In this document: positions 15,488 to 24,412 of the stretch, piece after piece
How the letters are laid out: each line of letters begins with the position of its first letter
Position numbering within the stretch: the first letter of the stretch is position 1
Assembly: GCA_024508675.1 (NCBI GenBank)
Contig: JANINQ010000005.1
Coordinates: 1-64,000, forward strand
Length of the DNA stretch: 64,000 bases
From: Afipia sp.
Lineage (GTDB): Bacteria; Pseudomonadota; Alphaproteobacteria; Rhizobiales; Xanthobacteraceae
Reading direction: 5' to 3'
Translations under genes and position numbers: made by a program
Notes under the pieces: generated by a model
What the model was told of the DNA's origin: nothing
The model's database searches: none
The model's input: only the letters and a program-made list of their open reading frames with translations

Positions 15488-16321
15488 TCAAATGGCTCCT
15501 ATGTCAGCAAGACACAGTTGAGCGATTTTCATCCGGGCCGCGGAATGCTTCGGCTCGCGGACATCGAGATTGAGCGCGAAGACGGTCTGCGCATCGCCCT
15601 TCTCGGCCCATCCGGCCAGCCAGCCCACCGCAACGCCCTTGCCTTCATTCATGCTTCTGTCGGTAACGCCAGTCAGGCCCGTCTTGGCGCGGATCACGCT
15701 GTCACCCGCTTTCGTCACCGGCAGAATATCCGCAGTCAAATCCTGCGCTCGCTTCGACACCGGCAGCGCACGACGGCGCAATTTATCCACGAACGCGATC
15801 TGCTCCAGCGGCGAGATGCGCAGGTCGCCGGACAGCCAGAAGCGGTCGATGCCGCCGCCGATATTGCGGTTGCCGTATTCGAACGCATCGACATACTTCT
15901 GCATGCGCTCCGCGCCGATCCGCCGCGCAATCTCCTGGTAGACGGGCAGCGCGGAGACGGCGATGGCCGAGCGCAGGGTGTGGTCCTTATTCCACTCCTT
16001 GATGTCGCGCGTGACGCCGTCCCATTTGAACACGTCCTTGTCCGGATCGGCCACGACGCCGGTTTCCAGTGCGATGACCGAGTTGGGAATCTTGAAGGTC
16101 GATGCCGGAAGCATTGCCTCGCGGGCGCGCGTATTGTCGCTGGCAATCACATGCTGGCTGTCGGCGCGGAATGCGGCAAACGCGCCGGTTATGCCCTCAT
16201 CGGCAAAATGCTTCTGGAGGTTCTTGCGTACCTCGTAGCGCGGCACGCCGGTGGCGAGCGCGTGAACGGGAATGACAGTGGCGGTAGCAACCAGCGAAAG
16301 GACATGACGGCGGGAGAGCAA
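15488..16321 (-). CDS. Class D (OXA-type) beta-lactamase
   Basis: 277 residues with a leader MLSRRHVLSLVATATVIPVH (cleavage near ALA-TG). Class D motifs are all present: STFK at 74-77 (nucleophilic Ser74, carbamylated Lys77), YGN at 149-151, FWLSGDLRIS at 161-170 with the Trp that shields the carbamate, and KTG at 213-215. The second motif reads SAL at 123-125 instead of the usual SxV. It would hydrolyse penicillins in the periplasm. It is a lone chromosomal gene with no integron or transposon nearby, so it is likely an intrinsic enzyme. Confidence 0.93.
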   Translation of the reverse strand: MLSRRHVLSLVATATVIPVHALATGVPRYEVRKNLQKHFADEGITGAFAAFRADSQHVIASDNTRAREAMLPASTFKIPNSVIALETGVVADPDKDVFKWDGVTRDIKEWNKDHTLRSAIAVSALPVYQEIARRIGAERMQKYVDAFEYGNRNIGGGIDRFWLSGDLRISPLEQIAFVDKLRRRALPVSKRAQDLTADILPVTKAGDSVIRAKTGLTGVTDRSMNEGKGVAVGWLAGWAEKGDAQTVFALNLDVREPKHSAARMKIAQLCLADIGAI

Positions 16322-16380
16322 GTGCGGCTCCTGATTTCAAGGAGCGCGCAACATTGTCGGCGATCATGGCCGAAGTGCGG

Positions 16381-16647
16381 TTAGCGCAGCCGTCCCGTTA
16401 GCCGCATGACAAAAATCAGGACTTCCGCCACCGCCTTGTAAAGCTCGGCCGGAATCTCGTCGCCAAGCTCGACATTGGAGAGCGCGCCCGCGAGCACTTC
16501 ATTCTCCTGAATGGGAATGTCGTTCTCTCTGGCGATCTCGATGATCTTTTCGCCAACCGTGCCCTTGCCCTTGGCGACAACGCGCGGCGCGCCCCTCTTG
16601 TCGTAATGAAGGGCGACGGCAAGGCAGCTTTTGGTGTCAATACTCAC
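16381..16647 (-). CDS. FlhB-like / EscU-YscU-HrcU family small protein, 88 aa
   Basis: 88 residues equal to the cytoplasmic C-terminal domain of flagellar/type III export switch proteins, without the membrane part. Recognisable are [20 protein letters not shown] (about 10-29) and [20 protein letters not shown] (about 38-57), where P-I-x-E-N is typical, and the L-x-D-E-I-P-x-E-L-Y-x-A-V-A end. The autocleavage NPTH sequence is absent. It overlaps the FliK-like gene by 4 bp (ATGA type), so the two are translationally coupled. A free FlhB-like C-domain may modulate export or be a paralogue with another role. Confidence 0.88.
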   Translation of the reverse strand: MSIDTKSCLAVALHYDKRGAPRVVAKGKGTVGEKIIEIARENDIPIQENEVLAGALSNVELGDEIPAELYKAVAEVLIFVMRLTGRLR

Positions 16648-18239
16648 AGCGCGCGATCCAGAAAATGACCGGCCGGCGGTGGCGCGGCTTTCGGCGGCGC
16701 GCCATCTCCGATCACGATGTCGCCGGGCTCAAGCGCGGCTTCGCGCAGCGCATGGGATAGCTGCGGAGCGTTGATGCGAAGTTGCGCGGCGGTCGCGGGC
16801 CGCTCGGCCCACATCCGCACCGAAGTCCGCCCGCCGCTGAGCGAGACCAGCGCATGGACCGGGCCGCTCGGTTCGACATCGAGCGAGAAGCGTGCGCGCC
16901 AGACACGGCTGGCGGTTTCCACTTCACTACCTGCACCATCACGCGAAATCTCGAACTGCGCCACGGCAGTGCCTTGTGGTGTCGCGAAAGGAATCTCGAA
17001 ATTCCAGCGCGGCACGGCCGGATCGTTGCGCAAGCCCGGCGTATCCACCGGCAATGACGCCGCCTGCAGCAATGTCTGCCGCGCCAGCGCGGCGTCCGCA
17101 TCGTCGATCAGGCGGTGCGCCATGGCTGCGGGCGCATCGTCCGGCGAGAGCGACGGCAATGCGATGGACTGGGCGCTCGGCTCCGAACCGCGAAACGGCG
17201 GCGGTGGAACATTGGTGCGCGCGATCTCGTCGCCGTCGGCAGGCATGCGGGACACGCCTGCATGCTCTTGCGCGTTGAGAAGTTTCGCCACTTCGTCCTG
17301 CACGCCTTTGGGAAACGCCTGCAGCACTTCCTGCAGCGCCGTCAGCCCCGCGCTTGCAGCCGCAGCGCGGTTTGCCGCTGTCGGCAGCGGCTCGTTCGGC
17401 GCATAAATGCGGACCTTGCCGTCCAGTTCGGCAGCATCTTCTGCGATACGCGCTGCCATCTGAGGCAACAGGACGTCACCGTCCAGATCCGGCGAGAGCG
17501 GCGGCGCGCCGGTTTGCGGCACACTGGATGGCTGCGGCTGCGCCGCGGTTTCCGGCGCAGGCGCGTTGCCCAGCCACGATGAGACTGTCTGACGGAATAC
17601 GATCAGCGCGGCCTTGAGATCGGGGCTATTCGCCGCCTGCGGCGATGCGAGATTGTGTTCAAGGAACAGGCCGGACTTCTGGAACGCGGTTTTCAGTGTA
17701 TCGCCGGTCAGGTTTTCGGTGAGCGGCGTACGCTGCGCGAGCAATTGCGCGGCGGCCTGCTGCAATGTCTGCGGCACCAGCGGCGATGACACAGCAACAC
17801 TGAGGTTTGCAAACAGCGGCGACAGGCTGCCCTGCCGCGTGGCAGCGTTCTGCACCGCAGCCGAGACGGCAAGCGCTTCGAGATTCGTCAGCACGCGTCC
17901 CGCGGCAGCGGCCTGGACCGGTACATCCGCCTTGGGCACGCTAACCGTGTCGGTTCTCGCAGCCGTTCCTGTTGCGGACGATGGCGCACCCTCACCCGGC
18001 ACGATCTGCAGCCGCACGCCTTGCGGCGTCTGCGATACCGCAAGCTGCAGCGTCTGCCCCGGCTGCAGCGGCACTTCGGACAGCACTTCGATGGTGAGAT
18101 TGGCGATCGCAATACGGACCAGATTGGCGTCGAGCTGTTTCAGCACGGTCGCATCGATCACCGTGCCCGGCTGCAAGGCAACCGCAGCCGTGGGCTGCGC
18201 GGCAACAACCGGAAAGACGGGATTGATGGCGATCGACAT
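16644..18239 (-). CDS. Flagellar hook-length control protein FliK-like
   Basis: 531 residues. The N-terminal two thirds are low in charge and rich in Ala, Pro, Gln and Val ([20 protein letters not shown], then [20 protein letters not shown]), as in the stretched ruler part of FliK. The C-terminal region (about 400-520) is a flagellar hook-length control domain: [40 protein letters not shown] and [20 protein letters not shown]. FliK measures hook length and, with FlhB, switches export specificity. Here it is coupled to an FlhB C-domain-like gene and no other flagellar gene is in the window. Confidence 0.82.
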   Translation of the reverse strand: MSIAINPVFPVVAAQPTAAVALQPGTVIDATVLKQLDANLVRIAIANLTIEVLSEVPLQPGQTLQLAVSQTPQGVRLQIVPGEGAPSSATGTAARTDTVSVPKADVPVQAAAAGRVLTNLEALAVSAAVQNAATRQGSLSPLFANLSVAVSSPLVPQTLQQAAAQLLAQRTPLTENLTGDTLKTAFQKSGLFLEHNLASPQAANSPDLKAALIVFRQTVSSWLGNAPAPETAAQPQPSSVPQTGAPPLSPDLDGDVLLPQMAARIAEDAAELDGKVRIYAPNEPLPTAANRAAAASAGLTALQEVLQAFPKGVQDEVAKLLNAQEHAGVSRMPADGDEIARTNVPPPPFRGSEPSAQSIALPSLSPDDAPAAMAHRLIDDADAALARQTLLQAASLPVDTPGLRNDPAVPRWNFEIPFATPQGTAVAQFEISRDGAGSEVETASRVWRARFSLDVEPSGPVHALVSLSGGRTSVRMWAERPATAAQLRINAPQLSHALREAALEPGDIVIGDGAPPKAAPPPAGHFLDRAL

Positions 18240-18302
18240 AGGACGCTTCCTGTTGGACAGGACCCTAGCGCAGCGTCGTAAACGTCTTGTTAACTTAAAG
18301 GA

Positions 18303-19076
18303 TCAGCCGAGCGCCTTCAGCACCCGTGCAGCCGCCTCAAAATCCCTGAACTTCGAGGCGCGGCGGGCGGCAACCTCCTCGTCGACGCCCCACTTCTCGC
18401 TGTTCCAGTCCTCATCCACATGCGCGGCGGCCCAGACCTGCGATCCATCGAATAGGCCATGCTTGAGCGCCAGCGCGAGCAGCGCCGAGCCGGTCATCGT
18501 AGTGACCACATGAAACGCGCCGATTGGCCACGCCTCTAAGGGCAAGGCGTTGCGCGCGGCGGCGACAGCGTTTTCCGGCTGACGCACATGAACGATGCCT
18601 TCGCCAAGAATGAAGTGCGCGCCGAGCGCATCGGCCGCCCACCGCAACACCGGGTCCCAATGCTCGGCCTGCTTCTGAACCAGCGCTTCGGGAAAGCCGG
18701 CGCGATAGAACAGCAGATCGGTTTCGAGATATTTCGCGGCATCGTCGGACACCGACTGCACGTTTCCGGCGACGCCGTCGATCACGCTGTTGGCAAGGCG
18801 CGTCAGCGGCATCGACATCGGATCGATGTTTTCGCCCTGCGCATCCCACTCCGCTGCGATGGCTTCGGCGAGATCGCGGGTCGGCGCGGCGAGCACATTC
18901 TTGCCGGGCGTACGGACCTGCTTGCCGTCGAGCGTGACTCCGAAACCGTCCGGTCCCTCGCTCACACCCGCGCTGGTGTAGAACTTCTTGCGCAGCGGCG
19001 TGCGCGATGACTTCTGCGAGGCCACGCGCGGGTCCGGCGACAGTTTGTCTTCAATGTCCTCGAATAGCTCGCGCAT
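18303..19076 (-). CDS. ATP12-family F1 ATPase assembly chaperone
   Basis: 257 residues with the ATP12 pattern: FYTSAGVSEGPDGFGVTLDG, KQVRTPGKNVLAAPTRDLAE, AIAAEWDAQGENIDPMSMPL (the most conserved stretch, about residues 83-102), TRLANSVIDGVAG, and GAFHVVTTMTGSALLALALK near the C-terminus. ATP12 binds the F1 alpha subunit during ATP synthase assembly in mitochondria and alphaproteobacteria. In this group it commonly sits near a pseudouridine synthase gene, as here. A palindromic repeat lies just upstream of the gene. Confidence 0.93.
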   Translation of the reverse strand: MRELFEDIEDKLSPDPRVASQKSSRTPLRKKFYTSAGVSEGPDGFGVTLDGKQVRTPGKNVLAAPTRDLAEAIAAEWDAQGENIDPMSMPLTRLANSVIDGVAGNVQSVSDDAAKYLETDLLFYRAGFPEALVQKQAEHWDPVLRWAADALGAHFILGEGIVHVRQPENAVAAARNALPLEAWPIGAFHVVTTMTGSALLALALKHGLFDGSQVWAAAHVDEDWNSEKWGVDEEVAARRASKFRDFEAAARVLKALG

Positions 19077-19095
19077 AAATTCGCTTTCTCATTTT

Positions 19096-19142
19096 GGGCA
19101 TGGCCTTGCCCGAAAACCGGTGCCCACTTTTCGGGGCCATGC
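19096..19142. repeat. Palindromic repeat (type 1, copy A)
   Basis: Arms GGGCATGGCCTTGCCCGAAA (19096-19115) and CACTTTTCGGGGCCATGCC (19125-19143) form an imperfect inverted repeat around ACCGGTGCC. It abuts the stop codon of the gene ending at 19143. The same core, GAAAACCGG-N-CCCACTTTTCGG, recurs at 39866, 44421 and 48420. Confidence 0.8.
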
Positions 19143-19523
19143 CTACTGATTGGCGCACTGGCGCAAATACGCCGCGCGCTGATTTGGATTCATGCCCCAT
19201 GCCGCACCATCATCGAGGCAGCGCGCCACGCGGTCGCTGAACGATGGACGGCGCTCGCGACGGAGCACAGGCGCCGGCGGCGTGTCCTGCGTCACGATAC
19301 CGGGCCTGGTGTTCTGCAAGGCGAAGGGCGGCGGCGAATTCATCTGCGGAACCTGCGGCACCACAATCGGCGGCGGCGGAGGTGCCGGCGGCGCGGTGGG
19401 GAACGGGATTACCGGCTGGTTGTTGATGCCGCCCGGCGGATAGATCTGCGCGTGGACGCCCCCCGCGAGAGCGCCTGACAACGCGAGAACAATTGCAATG
19501 CTTGCTTTATGCATCACCAACAT
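19143..19523 (-). CDS. Exported Pro-rich protein, 126 aa, unknown function
   Basis: Signal peptide MLVMHKASIAIVLALSGALA with cleavage near VHA-QI (about residue 25); a second ATG (19514) is an equally possible start. The mature protein begins with a Pro-rich stretch (PTAPPAPPPPPIVVPQVPQM, about residues 43-62) and ends with a small conserved-looking domain, SDRVARCLDDGAAWGMNPNQ then AAYLRQCANQ, whose two Cys could bond. It lies 45 bp after the pseudouridine synthase gene on the same strand and may belong to that operon. No family name known to me. Confidence 0.65.
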   Translation of the reverse strand: MLVMHKASIAIVLALSGALAGGVHAQIYPPGGINNQPVIPFPTAPPAPPPPPIVVPQVPQMNSPPPFALQNTRPGIVTQDTPPAPVLRRERRPSFSDRVARCLDDGAAWGMNPNQRAAYLRQCANQ

Positions 19524-19568
19524 ATCGTCATCCCGCGCGGCGACGGCAAGAGTGTCACCCGCGTGTGA

Positions 19569-20816
19569 TCATTCCTCCGGCGCGTTCTCGATCGGATCGA
19601 AGCGGTCGCCTTCAAGACCAAGCAGGTTCCACGACTGTTGCATGTGCGGGGGCAACGGTGCGGTCACATCGATAAACCCACCGCGAGGGTGCGGGATCAC
19701 GATGCGCCGTGCCAACAGATGCAACCGCTTCTGGATGCCGCCCGGCAACTGCCAGTTTTCCTTGTTGAAGTATTTCGGATCGCCCACAATGGCGTGATCG
19801 ATATGCGCCATGTGCGCGCGTAACTGATGGGTGCGCCCGGTTACCGGCTTCAGCGACACCCAGGCAAGCTTCTGCGCCGAGGCTTCGACCACCGCATAAT
19901 AAGTCACCGCATGAGCCGCGCCCTCGTCACCGTGCGCCGCGACGCGCATGATGGAATCTTCCTCACTCTCTTCTTTTGCAAGATAGGTCGAGATGCGCCC
20001 CTGCTTCGGCTTCGGCACTCCTGCCACCAGCGCCCAGTAAATCTTGCGCGCGGAGCGATGACGAAACGAACCGGTGAGCGCGCTGGCGGCAAAACGGGTC
20101 TTGGCGATCAGGAGACAGCCGGAGGTTTCGCGGTCGAGACGATGGACCAGACGCGGCTTCTGACCCTTGGCGTCGCGCATCACCTCCAGCATCTGGTCGA
20201 CATGCTTGGTCATGCCCGAGCCGCCCTGCACGGCCAGGCCCGCGGGCTTGTTCAGCACCATCAGATCCTCGTCCTCGAACAGGATCATCTTGCGCAATTC
20301 TTCAAGGGTCTTCGTCGCAGCTTCGGACAACTCGCCGCCGGCCTTCGGTGTATCGAGTTTGAGCGGCGGAATGCGAACGCTCTGCCCCTCTTCAAGCCGA
20401 TCCTTGCTGTCGGCACGCTTGCCGTTCACGCGCAACTCGCCTTTGCGGACGATGCGCTGGATGTGGGAAAACGACAGGCCCGGAAAGCGATGCTCGAGAA
20501 AGCGATCCACGCGCATGTTGTCTTCGTCGGCGGTGACGACAACGGTCTGCACCTTGGTTGGCAACGGCGGCGGCGCGGCCTTCTCCTCGCGCACCGGTTC
20601 GGGTCGCGATTCACGCACTGGCGGGCGCGACGCAAACTTTCCGGCGGATGCCGGGCCGCGCTTCTCCGAGGTCCGCGCACCAAACGACGGTTTGCCAGAA
20701 CCCGGCTTGCCCGATGCAGATTTCCCCGAGCCACGCTTCGCGGCACCGCGCTTGTCGCCTTTGCGATCCTCGCGCAAGGATTTCTTTTCCAGCGGCTTTC
20801 TGAAACGGCGGCTCAT
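19569..20816 (-). CDS. RluC/RluD-family 23S rRNA pseudouridine synthase
   Basis: 415 residues. The first 85 are a basic, Gly/Ser/Lys-rich disordered extension. An S4 RNA-binding domain follows (RVDRFLEHRFPGLSFSHIQR to NGKRADSKDRLEEGQSVRIP, about 102-150), then the pseudouridine synthase core with VLNKPAGLAVQGGSG (187-201), the catalytic HRLDRETSG (225-233, Asp228) and TGRTHQLRAHMAHI. RluC-type enzymes modify uridines of 23S rRNA. The start overlaps the end of the NAT gene by 4 bp, making it the last gene of the degP-rarA-nat-rluC series. Confidence 0.93.
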   Translation of the reverse strand: MSRRFRKPLEKKSLREDRKGDKRGAAKRGSGKSASGKPGSGKPSFGARTSEKRGPASAGKFASRPPVRESRPEPVREEKAAPPPLPTKVQTVVVTADEDNMRVDRFLEHRFPGLSFSHIQRIVRKGELRVNGKRADSKDRLEEGQSVRIPPLKLDTPKAGGELSEAATKTLEELRKMILFEDEDLMVLNKPAGLAVQGGSGMTKHVDQMLEVMRDAKGQKPRLVHRLDRETSGCLLIAKTRFAASALTGSFRHRSARKIYWALVAGVPKPKQGRISTYLAKEESEEDSIMRVAAHGDEGAAHAVTYYAVVEASAQKLAWVSLKPVTGRTHQLRAHMAHIDHAIVGDPKYFNKENWQLPGGIQKRLHLLARRIVIPHPRGGFIDVTAPLPPHMQQSWNLLGLEGDRFDPIENAPEE

Positions 20817-21646
20817 GCTCGGCCCTCGGCCTTGAACAGCCCCTCAAGGGCTGCATCCACTTTCATACTAGCAGGCAATGTGATTCCAAACATGTCGGTT
20901 AGCGTGGAACGCAACTCCCTCACATCGGCCAATGTCCGCTTCTCGACCCCGCCATCGGCATGGCGGATCGATAGCTGCGTGTTGTTGAGAATTTGGCGGC
21001 GATCGGCTGTCGGACGGGCGATTACCAGATTGCGCACGAATTCGGATTCGGGATAGGTCGAAACCAGCCAGTTCGCCGCCTGGAAGTCGATCGGGTAGTA
21101 GTCCACGCTGTCGAAGCTGTAGACCGGACGCCAGTGTTCGCCGAGCTTCACTTCCAGATGAAGCGAGTCGCCGATGGGAACGAGACGATAGGATTGATGC
21201 GGCGTCACCTGCTCTTCTGTCGTATCGAGGCGCAGCGGCGCGGTCGGCGTCATCGCCCCAAACGCCACGTCGCTGAGATACCATTTGCCGTCGACGGCGA
21301 CATTCAACGTCATGTGACCACGCTGCGGCATGGCTTCCGGCGGCTGCATCCAGCGCACTCGCGCCATCCGCAAACGCGCATCGTAGCCGAGCGCCTTGAG
21401 AACAAGACGCAGATACTGGTTCTGCTCGTGGCAATACCCGCCACGCCCGCCACGAACGATTTTCTTCTCGATAGCCGCAGGGTCGATCACCACCGGCGCA
21501 CCGGAAAATGAATCGAGATTCTCAAAGGTGATGGCGCGCTGATGCGACAGAATAATAGGCTTGAGAACCTCAAGCGTCGGCGTGCGCGGGCCATCGTAGC
21601 CGATGCGCGCAAAATAGGCATCCAGATCGACGTTGAAATCCGTCAA
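20813..21646 (-). CDS. nat: Arylamine N-acetyltransferase
   Basis: 277 residues, the standard NAT length. The Cys-His-Asp triad is visible: RGGRGGYCHEQNQYL with Cys72, RGHMTLNV with His111 and LSDVAFG with Asp126. N-terminal FENLDSFSG (about 41-49) is also a family marker. NATs move acetyl groups from acetyl-CoA to arylamines and hydrazines in the cytoplasm. The His after the catalytic Cys (YCHEQN) replaces the usual Phe (YCFEQN). It overlaps rarA and the pseudouridine synthase gene by 4 bp on each side. Confidence 0.95.
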   Translation of the reverse strand: MTDFNVDLDAYFARIGYDGPRTPTLEVLKPIILSHQRAITFENLDSFSGAPVVIDPAAIEKKIVRGGRGGYCHEQNQYLRLVLKALGYDARLRMARVRWMQPPEAMPQRGHMTLNVAVDGKWYLSDVAFGAMTPTAPLRLDTTEEQVTPHQSYRLVPIGDSLHLEVKLGEHWRPVYSFDSVDYYPIDFQAANWLVSTYPESEFVRNLVIARPTADRRQILNNTQLSIRHADGGVEKRTLADVRELRSTLTDMFGITLPASMKVDAALEGLFKAEGRA

Positions 21647-22974
21647 GCGTTGCGGTCCTTCCTCAGTTTTGCCCAGTAATCGAGCCGCTTGCGAATCTCG
21701 CGCTCAAAGCCACGGTCCGGCGGATCGTAGAACGTCTGGCGACCGAGCGTTTCCGGAAAGTAGTCCTGCCCCGAAAAGGCATCGGGCATGTCGTGGTCAT
21801 ACTGATAGCCGGAACCATAGCCCTCAGCCTGCATCAGCTTGGTCGGCGAATTGAGAATGTGCTTCGGCGGCAGCAGCGAGCCGCCCTCCTTCGCCGTGCG
21901 CATCGCGGCCTTGTAGGCCATATAGCCCGCGTTGGATTTCGGCGCGGTGGCGAGATAGATCACTGCCTGCGCGATGGCGAGTTCGCCTTCGGGACTTCCG
22001 AGGAAGTCATAGGCATCCTTGGCGGCATTGCAGATCACCAGCGCCTGCGGATCGGCTAAGCCGATGTCCTCCACCGCCATGCGCACTACGCGCCGCGCGA
22101 GAAACAGCGGGTCCTCGCCCGCATCAAGCATGCGCGCGAGATAGTAAAGCGCCGCATCGGGATCGGAGCCACGCACAGACTTATGCAACGCCGAGATCAG
22201 ATTGTAGTGACCATCCGCGGACTTGTCGTAGATCGGCGCGCGGCGTTGCAGAATCTCCTGCAACTGCGCAGCATTGAAAACCTCATCGGCGCGCGCGGCA
22301 CGCCAGACTTCTTCCGCCAGTGTCAGCGCGGCGCGTCCGTCGCCATCTGCCATACGCACCAGCACGGCGCGGGCTTCCGCATCCAGCGGCAGCTTCTTGC
22401 CCTGAACCTCTTCGGCGCGTGCGTAGAGCTTCTCCACCGCGTCCGGATCGAGCGACTGGAACACCAGCACACGGGCACGCGACAGAAGCGCCGCGTTGAG
22501 TTCAAACGATGGATTTTCCGTCGTGGCGCCGACCAGAACCACCGTGCCGTCTTCCATCACCGGCAGGAATGAGTCCTGCTGCGCGCGGTTGAAGCGATGC
22601 ACCTCGTCCACGAACAGCAGCGTGCCCTTGCCCATCTCGCGGCGGGCGCGCGCGGCGTCGAACACTTTCTTGAGATCGGCGACGCCGGAGAACACCGCGG
22701 AGATCTGCTCGAACTGAAGTTCGGTGGCGTCCGCCAGCAGCCGCGCCACCGTGGTCTTGCCGGTGCCAGGCGGTCCCCAGAAAATCAGCGAACCCAGCGT
22801 GCGCGTTTCCAGCATGCGCGTGAGCGCGCCGTCAGGCCCGAGGATATGGTCCTGCCCGACGACATCGCCCAGGGTCTTCGGCCGCAGCTTCTCCGGCAGC
22901 GGACGCGGCGCGTCCTGCTCCAGGCCGGCTGCGGCGAAGAGATTGGGGGATGGCTGTGGTCGCTTCGAACTCAT
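21643..22974 (-). CDS. rarA: Replication-associated recombination protein A (AAA+ ATPase)
   Basis: 443 residues of the RarA/MgsA/WRNIP1 family, related to clamp-loader ATPases. Walker A is WGPPGTGKTT (66-75), Walker B is LLFVDEVHRFNRAQQDSFLP (about 114-133), sensor 1 is GATTENPSFELNAALLSRAR (about 154-173), and the C-terminal tetramerisation region carries LISALHKSVRGSDPDAALYY (about 264-283) and YQYDHDMPDAFSGQDYFPE. It acts at stalled replication forks. It overlaps degP at its start and nat at its end by 4 bp. Confidence 0.96.
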   Translation of the reverse strand: MSSKRPQPSPNLFAAAGLEQDAPRPLPEKLRPKTLGDVVGQDHILGPDGALTRMLETRTLGSLIFWGPPGTGKTTVARLLADATELQFEQISAVFSGVADLKKVFDAARARREMGKGTLLFVDEVHRFNRAQQDSFLPVMEDGTVVLVGATTENPSFELNAALLSRARVLVFQSLDPDAVEKLYARAEEVQGKKLPLDAEARAVLVRMADGDGRAALTLAEEVWRAARADEVFNAAQLQEILQRRAPIYDKSADGHYNLISALHKSVRGSDPDAALYYLARMLDAGEDPLFLARRVVRMAVEDIGLADPQALVICNAAKDAYDFLGSPEGELAIAQAVIYLATAPKSNAGYMAYKAAMRTAKEGGSLLPPKHILNSPTKLMQAEGYGSGYQYDHDMPDAFSGQDYFPETLGRQTFYDPPDRGFEREIRKRLDYWAKLRKDRNA

Positions 22975-24362
22975 CCACCCAGCACGACGTTCAACTGCTG
23001 GCCACCACGGATCACCGTGATACGCCAGAGCCGCGAGCCTTCGCTGGCGAGCTTGTCGAGGTCGCGGGTCTGGGCGATTTTCTGCCCGTTCACGACAACG
23101 ATGACATCGCCCTTCTTGAACCCGACATTTGCCGCAACCGCATTCTCGGGCAGATCGGTGACGACGATGCCCTCGATGCTCGAGTCGAGCTTCAGTTCAT
23201 CCGCCAGCGCCGGCGAGATGTTCGCGACCTTTGCGCCCTGGAAAGGCGAGCGCGCCTTGATGACGATCTCGTCGCGGCCGGTGTCCGGCGCGGTTTCCAG
23301 TGCGATGGCGAGCTTCACCGGCTTGCCGCCGCGCAGCACTTCGATCTGCGCGGTGCCGCCAAGCGGGCGCGTCGCGAAGCGATAGTCGAACGCATTCGGA
23401 TCGTCGATCACCTGACCGTCGATCGACACGATCAGATCCGACAGCTTGAGGCCTGCCTTCGCTGACGGGCTGCCATTGGTCACGTTGGCGACCAGCGCGC
23501 CGGTCGGGCGCTTCAGCCCGAGGGTTTCAGCGATCTCCGGCGTCACCGCTTGCAGGCGCGCGCCGAGCCACGGACGCTTCACCGCGCTACCGCCGCCCTT
23601 CGCGGAAGCGACGACCACGCGCACCATGTTGGCAGGAATGGCAAAGCCGATGCCCTGCGAACCGCCCGAGCGCGAGAAGATCGCGGTGTTCACGCCGACC
23701 AGCTTGCCGGTCATGTCCACCAGCGCACCGCCCGAATTGCCGGGATTGATCGCAGCATCGGTCTGGATGAAGAACTGATAATCGGTGATGCCGACCTGCG
23801 TGCGGGCCAGCGCCGAAATGATGCCGTGGGTCACGGTCTGTCCGACACCGAACGGATTGCCGATGGCGATCACCACGTCGCCCACCAGTGCATCGTCGGA
23901 ATTGGCGAAGTCGAGGGTCGGGAATTTCTCCTTCACCTCTTTCAGGCGCAGCACCGCGAGATCGGTGCGGCTGTCCTTGAGCACGATCTCGGCCTCGAAC
24001 TCGCGCTTGTCGGAGAGCGAGACCTTTACCTGATCCGCGCCTTCGATGACGTGGTTGTTGGTGACCACGAGGCCCGATGCATCGACCATCACGCCGGACC
24101 CGAGCGAACGCTGCATCTGCTCGGGCTGATTGCCGGGAACGCCGAAGAAACGGCGGAACATCGGGTCGTCCAGCAGCGGATTACGCGGCACCGCCTTGGC
24201 GGCGTAGACGTTCACCACCGCCGGCTGCACGCGCTGAACGATCGGCGCATAGGAGAGCCGAAGCTGGGTCTGCGAGCCCGGAACGATACGGTCCTGCGCC
24301 AGCGCGGGCGCAGCGAGAACGGACGAAAGGGTGAGCGCAAGAAGCGCGCGAACGACGGTCAT
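22971..24362 (-). CDS. Periplasmic DegP/DegQ-type (Do family) serine protease
   Basis: 463 residues with a signal peptide (MTVVRALLALTLSSVLAAPA, cleavage near LAQ). Catalytic triad: His104 in TNNHVIEGAD, Asp134 in SRTDLAVL, Ser210 in NPGNSGGAL. Two PDZ domains follow: about 255-350, including LGARLQAVTPEIAETLGLKR, and about 365-460, ending ITVIRGGQQLNVVLGG. Such proteases degrade or refold damaged envelope proteins. It is the first gene of a four-gene chain with 4-bp overlaps, so its promoter, in the 50 bp before it or further upstream, probably drives rarA, nat and the pseudouridine synthase too. Confidence 0.94.
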   Translation of the reverse strand: MTVVRALLALTLSSVLAAPALAQDRIVPGSQTQLRLSYAPIVQRVQPAVVNVYAAKAVPRNPLLDDPMFRRFFGVPGNQPEQMQRSLGSGVMVDASGLVVTNNHVIEGADQVKVSLSDKREFEAEIVLKDSRTDLAVLRLKEVKEKFPTLDFANSDDALVGDVVIAIGNPFGVGQTVTHGIISALARTQVGITDYQFFIQTDAAINPGNSGGALVDMTGKLVGVNTAIFSRSGGSQGIGFAIPANMVRVVVASAKGGGSAVKRPWLGARLQAVTPEIAETLGLKRPTGALVANVTNGSPSAKAGLKLSDLIVSIDGQVIDDPNAFDYRFATRPLGGTAQIEVLRGGKPVKLAIALETAPDTGRDEIVIKARSPFQGAKVANISPALADELKLDSSIEGIVVTDLPENAVAANVGFKKGDVIVVVNGQKIAQTRDLDKLASEGSRLWRITVIRGGQQLNVVLGG

Positions 24363-24412
24363 GAAAACAATCCTGAACCTGATGCCAAATGATGAAGTTG
24401 TCTGAATGGTGC

